Source of the DNA: Chloroflexota bacterium | GTDB taxonomy: Bacteria; Chloroflexota; Dehalococcoidia; Lucifugimonadales; JADFKI01 | DNA length: 9,514 bases | Assembly (NCBI GenBank): GCA_022565015.1 | Contig: JADFKI010000136.1 | Span: 1-9,514, forward strand | Reading direction: 5' to 3' | In this document: positions 6,883-9,514 of the stretch, piece after piece | Layout: the number at the start of each line of letters is the position of its first letter | Numbering within the stretch: the first letter of the stretch is position 1 | Position numbers and translations under genes: made by a program | The notes under the pieces: model-generated | The model's input: the letters and a program-made list of their open reading frames with translations, nothing else | Databases searched by the model: none | What the model was told of the DNA's origin: nothing

Positions 6883-6888
6883 CCTCTC
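6883..6888 (-). promoter_or_regulatory. Ribosome binding site choosing the folC start
   Basis: GAGAGG on the minus strand lies three bases before ATG 6879. The spacing is short, but it is the only purine-rich site before any candidate start. The alternative TTG at 6936 has none, so ATG 6879 is preferred. Confidence 0.45.
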
Positions 6889-7066
6889 TTCGATGCTTGC
6901 CTGTAGCGGTACGGTGAGCGGAAGGCTCAGATACAACTTTACAGGAAATCATCACACCAGTACATGGACAATCGAAAATTCATTTATGACATCGGTGCGA
7001 GGATTCACCAGAAACATGCCGTCGGATTGCGAGCGTGACCCTGTCCTAGTTGGAATTTCGAAAATA

Positions 7067-7095
7067 GTAGAGGCGGGTCTGAGACCCGCCCCTAC
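7067..7095 (-). terminator. Palindromic repeat-like hairpin, likely terminator of the OLD-like gene
   Basis: GGCGGGTCT (7072-7080) and AGACCCGCC (7082-7090) are perfect 9-base complements around one base. Outer GTAG/CTAC (7067-7070, 7092-7095) extend the stem past a single A/C mismatch. On the minus strand it starts 28 bases after the OLD-like stop and is followed by TATTTTCG, so it can work as a terminator. The sequence resembles a short palindrome that I remember as dispersed in many Chloroflexota and environmental genomes (recall only). The remaining bases of 6880-7122 show no gene and no convincing promoter for folC. Confidence 0.6.
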
Positions 7096-7122
7096 TCGCT
7101 GCTCTCGCGTTACGTCGATGTG

Positions 7123-9141
7123 CTATGGGGCCGGAGTAGCCGTAGCTTGTTGAGAAGCCGAGCCATTGCTGGCCCCTCGAACGAAGGCGCCAAGCGTATC
7201 GCTACCGGCATTGGCCGGCAGAAGCGCATTGATGCGTTCGAACATGGAGGCGGCCCTTTCGATGGTCGCATCGTCTATCTGACCTCGCAGCTCCGCGTGA
7301 TGCTCCAGGAGGTATGCCGCCGGTCGATATGCCTCGAACTTCCCGTTGTTCCCCAGTCCTTCGGCCTCGAAGTAGACCTCCAGTCTCTTGGCGATCCGCG
7401 GCTCGCTGTCGGTTATCGCCTTCATCGTTATGGGCTCCGACAGTTCCCCGGCATAAGAGGCGTTGACGAGCTTCAGATAGAAGGCAGGGTCGAGAATATC
7501 CTCGATGTCGGCCGTCCTGACCTTTGTGACCTCAACCCACTTTATCGGGTTGCTGCGATGGATGTGGCTGTTCTTGTTGATGGCCTCCATCTTCTCCTTG
7601 TTCTTGGGAGTGACGTCCATCAGGACGGCAACGCTGACGTAGTTTTCACCCAGCAACGAGACGAAAGACGGGAGGTTGTCCGCGCCGCCGACGGGTATGA
7701 CTACCCAGCGGGGGTCCAGCCTTTGGTGACCCCTGGACGACACGAACTCGCCAATAATCTGGAGCAGTATGAGGTCGGAAGCGTCGTTGACCATCAGGCA
7801 GTGTGGGGCCAGGAACAGGGTGTTGGCCAGCCTGTGGCCAAGCGCCACCTGCAGCGGGAAGACCGTCTCCTGGTCGTTGCTCAATGTATCGTCGCTGATA
7901 ACGGTGCCCCTGTCGTCCACATCCTGCACCGTGCGAATGCGGTCCAGGTGCTTGAGGTTGATCATGAACGGCGAGTGGGTGGTGTAAATGACCTGGTGCT
8001 TCGGCGCGAGGCGCTCGTCGATGAAGCGAAGGAAGTCGTGCTGAGCCATAGCGTGCAGGTTCAGGCCGGGCTCGTCCAGCAGAAGTACCAGGTCCGTGTC
8101 CTGCTCTTCCTCTATCTTTGAGAAGTACGAAAGGAACGAGAAGAACCAGACGAATCCCTTGGACCGTTCGTCGAAGGGTACCGATACGCGGTGCCGATTG
8201 TTCCAGATGCGGACGTGAAGGATCGTGCCCTTGTTCAAAGGAGGCGGATCGTCGGGATTGGCGGCGGAGAGGTCGAATTCCACCCTCAGCTGCTTATTCT
8301 GGTTCCAATACTCGAATATCTCGTCGGAAATCCCGATGGAGGCCGACTCGAGTTCGGCCTTCAGGTACTCGTAGTTGGTCTGGTTGTCCATGTCCTGGAG
8401 GTTTGCGCCCACCAGGGCAAGCAGGGAGAGGAAGGTCCGGTCGGACTCGTCCATCTCCTCGCCCTTGTTCACGCGCTCTACCATGTCCTGAATGGAGATC
8501 CGGCCGCGCATGGCGCTGTATTCATCGAAGTACACGAACTTGGGCAGGAACTTGTTCAGGTAGCCACAGATGAGCTGCGACGCCGCGTCGTCGCCTTCGA
8601 AGCGCTTCGACACATCGTCGAGCAGCTTCTGCACGGCAGCGGGCTTCACGTCAAGGGATTCCAACGCCTCAACGAGCTCGCCGATAGTCTGGGATTTCCG
8701 GGCGTGCTCCTGCACTTCGAGAGGGATGTTTGCGCTCTCCATGAGGTGCCGAACGATGGCCTGCTCGTTCACATCAACGTCCCAGCGCAGCTCGTTAGCG
8801 TAGTCTTTAGCGACGGTAACCTGGGACGACTTGAGGGCGCCCTTGCCGAGCGCCTCCTCGATCTTGCCCATCTCGTCGCCCGAAAGCTCGAGCTCGGTCG
8901 TGATGACAATGGCGGGCGTGGTGCCGTGATCTCGCTTGTACCGGACGTACCCCTTTCTTGGGTAGTCCTTGAGATCGAACTTGTCCATACCGTCTACCGG
9001 ATTCAGCCGTTTCAAGGCGCCTAAAAACGCAGTCTTTCCAGACTCGTTCTTACCCACCATGCTGGTTACCTCGCCAATGTCCACCCAGCCTGTGTCGTCA
9101 ATAGACTTGAAGTTGGTCACCTTTGCGCGAACGAGTTTCAT
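7123..9141 (-). CDS. OLD-like ABC-type ATPase with degenerate TOPRIM domain
   Basis: A 672-residue protein of the OLD (overcoming lysogenization defect) type. The N-terminal ABC/SMC-like ATPase has a Walker A GKNESGKT (30-37), a long middle insert (about 90-290), a signature-like ERSKGFVWFFSFLSYF (325-340), Walker B DLVLLLDEP (350-358) with GLNLH, and switch His in YTTHSPF (386-392). A TOPRIM-like region follows: CLMVNDASDLILLQ (448-461), RWVVIPVGGADNLPSFVSLLG and VLMDVTPKNKEKM (506-518), then ADIEDIL near 544. Where OLD nucleases have Glu (V-E-G-x-S/T-D/E), this one has Asn452. Asp509 remains, but without the usual D-x-D. The C-terminal tail (about 657-672) is low-complexity Gly/Ser/Ala/Gln/Thr. 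OLD proteins are often phage-defence nucleases (OLD of P2, GajA), but no GajB-like helicase adjoins, so the role is uncertain. The start is ATG 9141, with AGGAGG four bases upstream. It is apparently monocistronic. Confidence 0.87.
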   Translation of the reverse strand: MKLVRAKVTNFKSIDDTGWVDIGEVTSMVGKNESGKTAFLGALKRLNPVDGMDKFDLKDYPRKGYVRYKRDHGTTPAIVITTELELSGDEMGKIEEALGKGALKSSQVTVAKDYANELRWDVDVNEQAIVRHLMESANIPLEVQEHARKSQTIGELVEALESLDVKPAAVQKLLDDVSKRFEGDDAASQLICGYLNKFLPKFVYFDEYSAMRGRISIQDMVERVNKGEEMDESDRTFLSLLALVGANLQDMDNQTNYEYLKAELESASIGISDEIFEYWNQNKQLRVEFDLSAANPDDPPPLNKGTILHVRIWNNRHRVSVPFDERSKGFVWFFSFLSYFSKIEEEQDTDLVLLLDEPGLNLHAMAQHDFLRFIDERLAPKHQVIYTTHSPFMINLKHLDRIRTVQDVDDRGTVISDDTLSNDQETVFPLQVALGHRLANTLFLAPHCLMVNDASDLILLQIIGEFVSSRGHQRLDPRWVVIPVGGADNLPSFVSLLGENYVSVAVLMDVTPKNKEKMEAINKNSHIHRSNPIKWVEVTKVRTADIEDILDPAFYLKLVNASYAGELSEPITMKAITDSEPRIAKRLEVYFEAEGLGNNGKFEAYRPAAYLLEHHAELRGQIDDATIERAASMFERINALLPANAGSDTLGAFVRGASNGSASQQATATPAP

Positions 9142-9145
9142 AAAT

Positions 9146-9151
9146 CCTCCT
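9146..9151 (-). promoter_or_regulatory. Ribosome binding site fixing the OLD-like start
   Basis: A perfect AGGAGG on the minus strand lies four bases before ATG 9141. A longer frame from TTG 9159 would put this site inside the coding sequence and is therefore unlikely. Confidence 0.75.
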
Positions 9152-9159
9152 GGAATCAA

Positions 9160-9392
9160 CTACACTTTCAGCCATCCGCAGCCGCTTCGAAATTAAATGC
9201 GGCTCAACCGTGGAAACAGATCGTTCAGGGCGCAGCGCAAAGCGAAGATCGGGGATGTCGTTAGGTTCACATACGCTACTGATAAAAGCCTAACGAAGGC
9301 GTGAAGAACGATGCAAGGTATTTAGAGGCGCTTGTAACAACTATATGCGGCCACTGAGTGCCTATCCGAAAACCTAAATTTGACGTATTACG
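9160..9392. other. Gene-free leader region with two dyads
   Basis: No credible gene is present. AGCCGC (9180-9185) and GCGGCT (9199-9204) form a perfect 6-bp dyad around a 13-base AT-rich loop containing TTCGAA, 39-63 bases upstream of the OLD-like start; it could be an operator or leader hairpin. TCGTTAGG (9258-9265) and CCTAACGA (9289-9296) form a perfect 8-bp inverted pair 23 bases apart. I see no convincing -35/-10 pair for the OLD-like gene. Confidence 0.45.
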
Positions 9393-9510
9393 GTCCTTCG
9401 ACAGTGCTCAGGACGAACGGAAGATTGCCCGTTCGTGGTGTCCGACTCCTTGTGAGGAATATCTTCGGACCCCGATTCTTCGGGGAGCTTGTCGAACCAT
9501 TCGTGGCAGT
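9393..9510. repeat. Composite palindromic intergenic repeat with internal hairpins
   Basis: The left part (9393-9420) reads CCTTCGACA then GCTCAGGACGAACGG, a form I recall as a common dispersed repeat in environmental bacterial genomes. After a short AAGATTG centre the opposite arm begins CCGTTCGTGGTG (9429-9440). Its expected continuation AGCTTGTCGAACCA appears only at 9486-9499. The 45 bases between form two hairpins: GTCCGA/TCGGAC (9440-9445, 9465-9470) and CCCCGA/TCGGGG (9470-9475, 9480-9485, loop TTCT). The arms CGAACGG/CCGTTCG are perfectly complementary. It looks like a palindromic repeat interrupted by a small structured insert. Confidence 0.55.
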
Positions 9511-9514
9511 TTTC

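Noticed and set aside
6880..6936. Longer folC start at TTG 6936
   Set aside because: No ribosome site before it, and the 19 added residues are not conserved in FolC. ATG 6879 has a purine-rich site.
7120..9024. Long plus-strand open frames antisense to the OLD-like gene
   Set aside because: They mirror the codon pattern of the real minus-strand gene, have no ribosome sites or recognisable domains, and the opposite strand carries a clear protein.
7123..9141. Gabija system (GajA)
   Set aside because: The domain plan is similar, but no UvrD-like GajB gene adjoins and the TOPRIM acidic residue is missing. Only an OLD-like call is justified.
9258..9296. Integron attC-like core sites (GTTRRRY and RYYYAAC)
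   Set aside because: GTTAGGT and GCCTAAC fit the core patterns, but the order and 23-base spacing do not make an attC. No matching second core lies at the right distance, and no cassette array or integrase is visible.

Overview
This window looks like a piece of a moderately GC-rich bacterial chromosome. It has Shine-Dalgarno-led genes, housekeeping folate and fatty-acid genes, and several palindromic intergenic repeats. The gene mix and two repeat types (a palindrome with GGCGGGTCT/AGACCCGCC arms, and a CCTTCGACA...CGAACGG element) resemble what I recall from Chloroflexota, especially Dehalococcoidia/SAR202-type metagenome assemblies. That is recall, not a search, and I hold it at about 0.4. 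No rRNA, tRNA, CRISPR array or transposase gene is visible.

Left part (1-3354): two minus-strand genes lie head-to-tail. A formyltransferase resembling the N-terminal 10-formyl-tetrahydrofolate hydrolase domain of ALDH1L1 is followed by a thiamine-diphosphate enzyme of the acetolactate-synthase/2-oxoacid-decarboxylase superfamily, cut by the window edge. Divergently, across about 270 bases with opposing promoter signals, runs a major facilitator superfamily carrier resembling monocarboxylate or oxalate/formate carriers. Its N- and C-terminal six-helix halves lie in two reading frames, so it is either frameshifted or a true split transporter. The three may form one small carboxylic-acid/one-carbon module (inference).

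Middle (3355-6879): a 425-base AT-richer gap with a good sigma-70-like promoter leads to an 82-residue SWIM zinc-finger protein. A perfect 15-bp hairpin then separates it from the convergent minus-strand pair folC-fabF (folylpolyglutamate/dihydrofolate synthase, then 3-oxoacyl-ACP synthase II), which are 7 bases apart and surely co-transcribed.

Right part (6880-9514): a short intergenic segment with a palindromic terminator-like repeat, then a 672-residue OLD-like protein (ABC-type ATPase plus TOPRIM-like domain) on the minus strand. Its first TOPRIM acidic position is Asn instead of Glu. It stands alone here with no visible helicase partner. The last 370 bases are gene-free and hold dyads and a composite repeat in which a 45-base double-hairpin segment appears to interrupt a dispersed palindrome.
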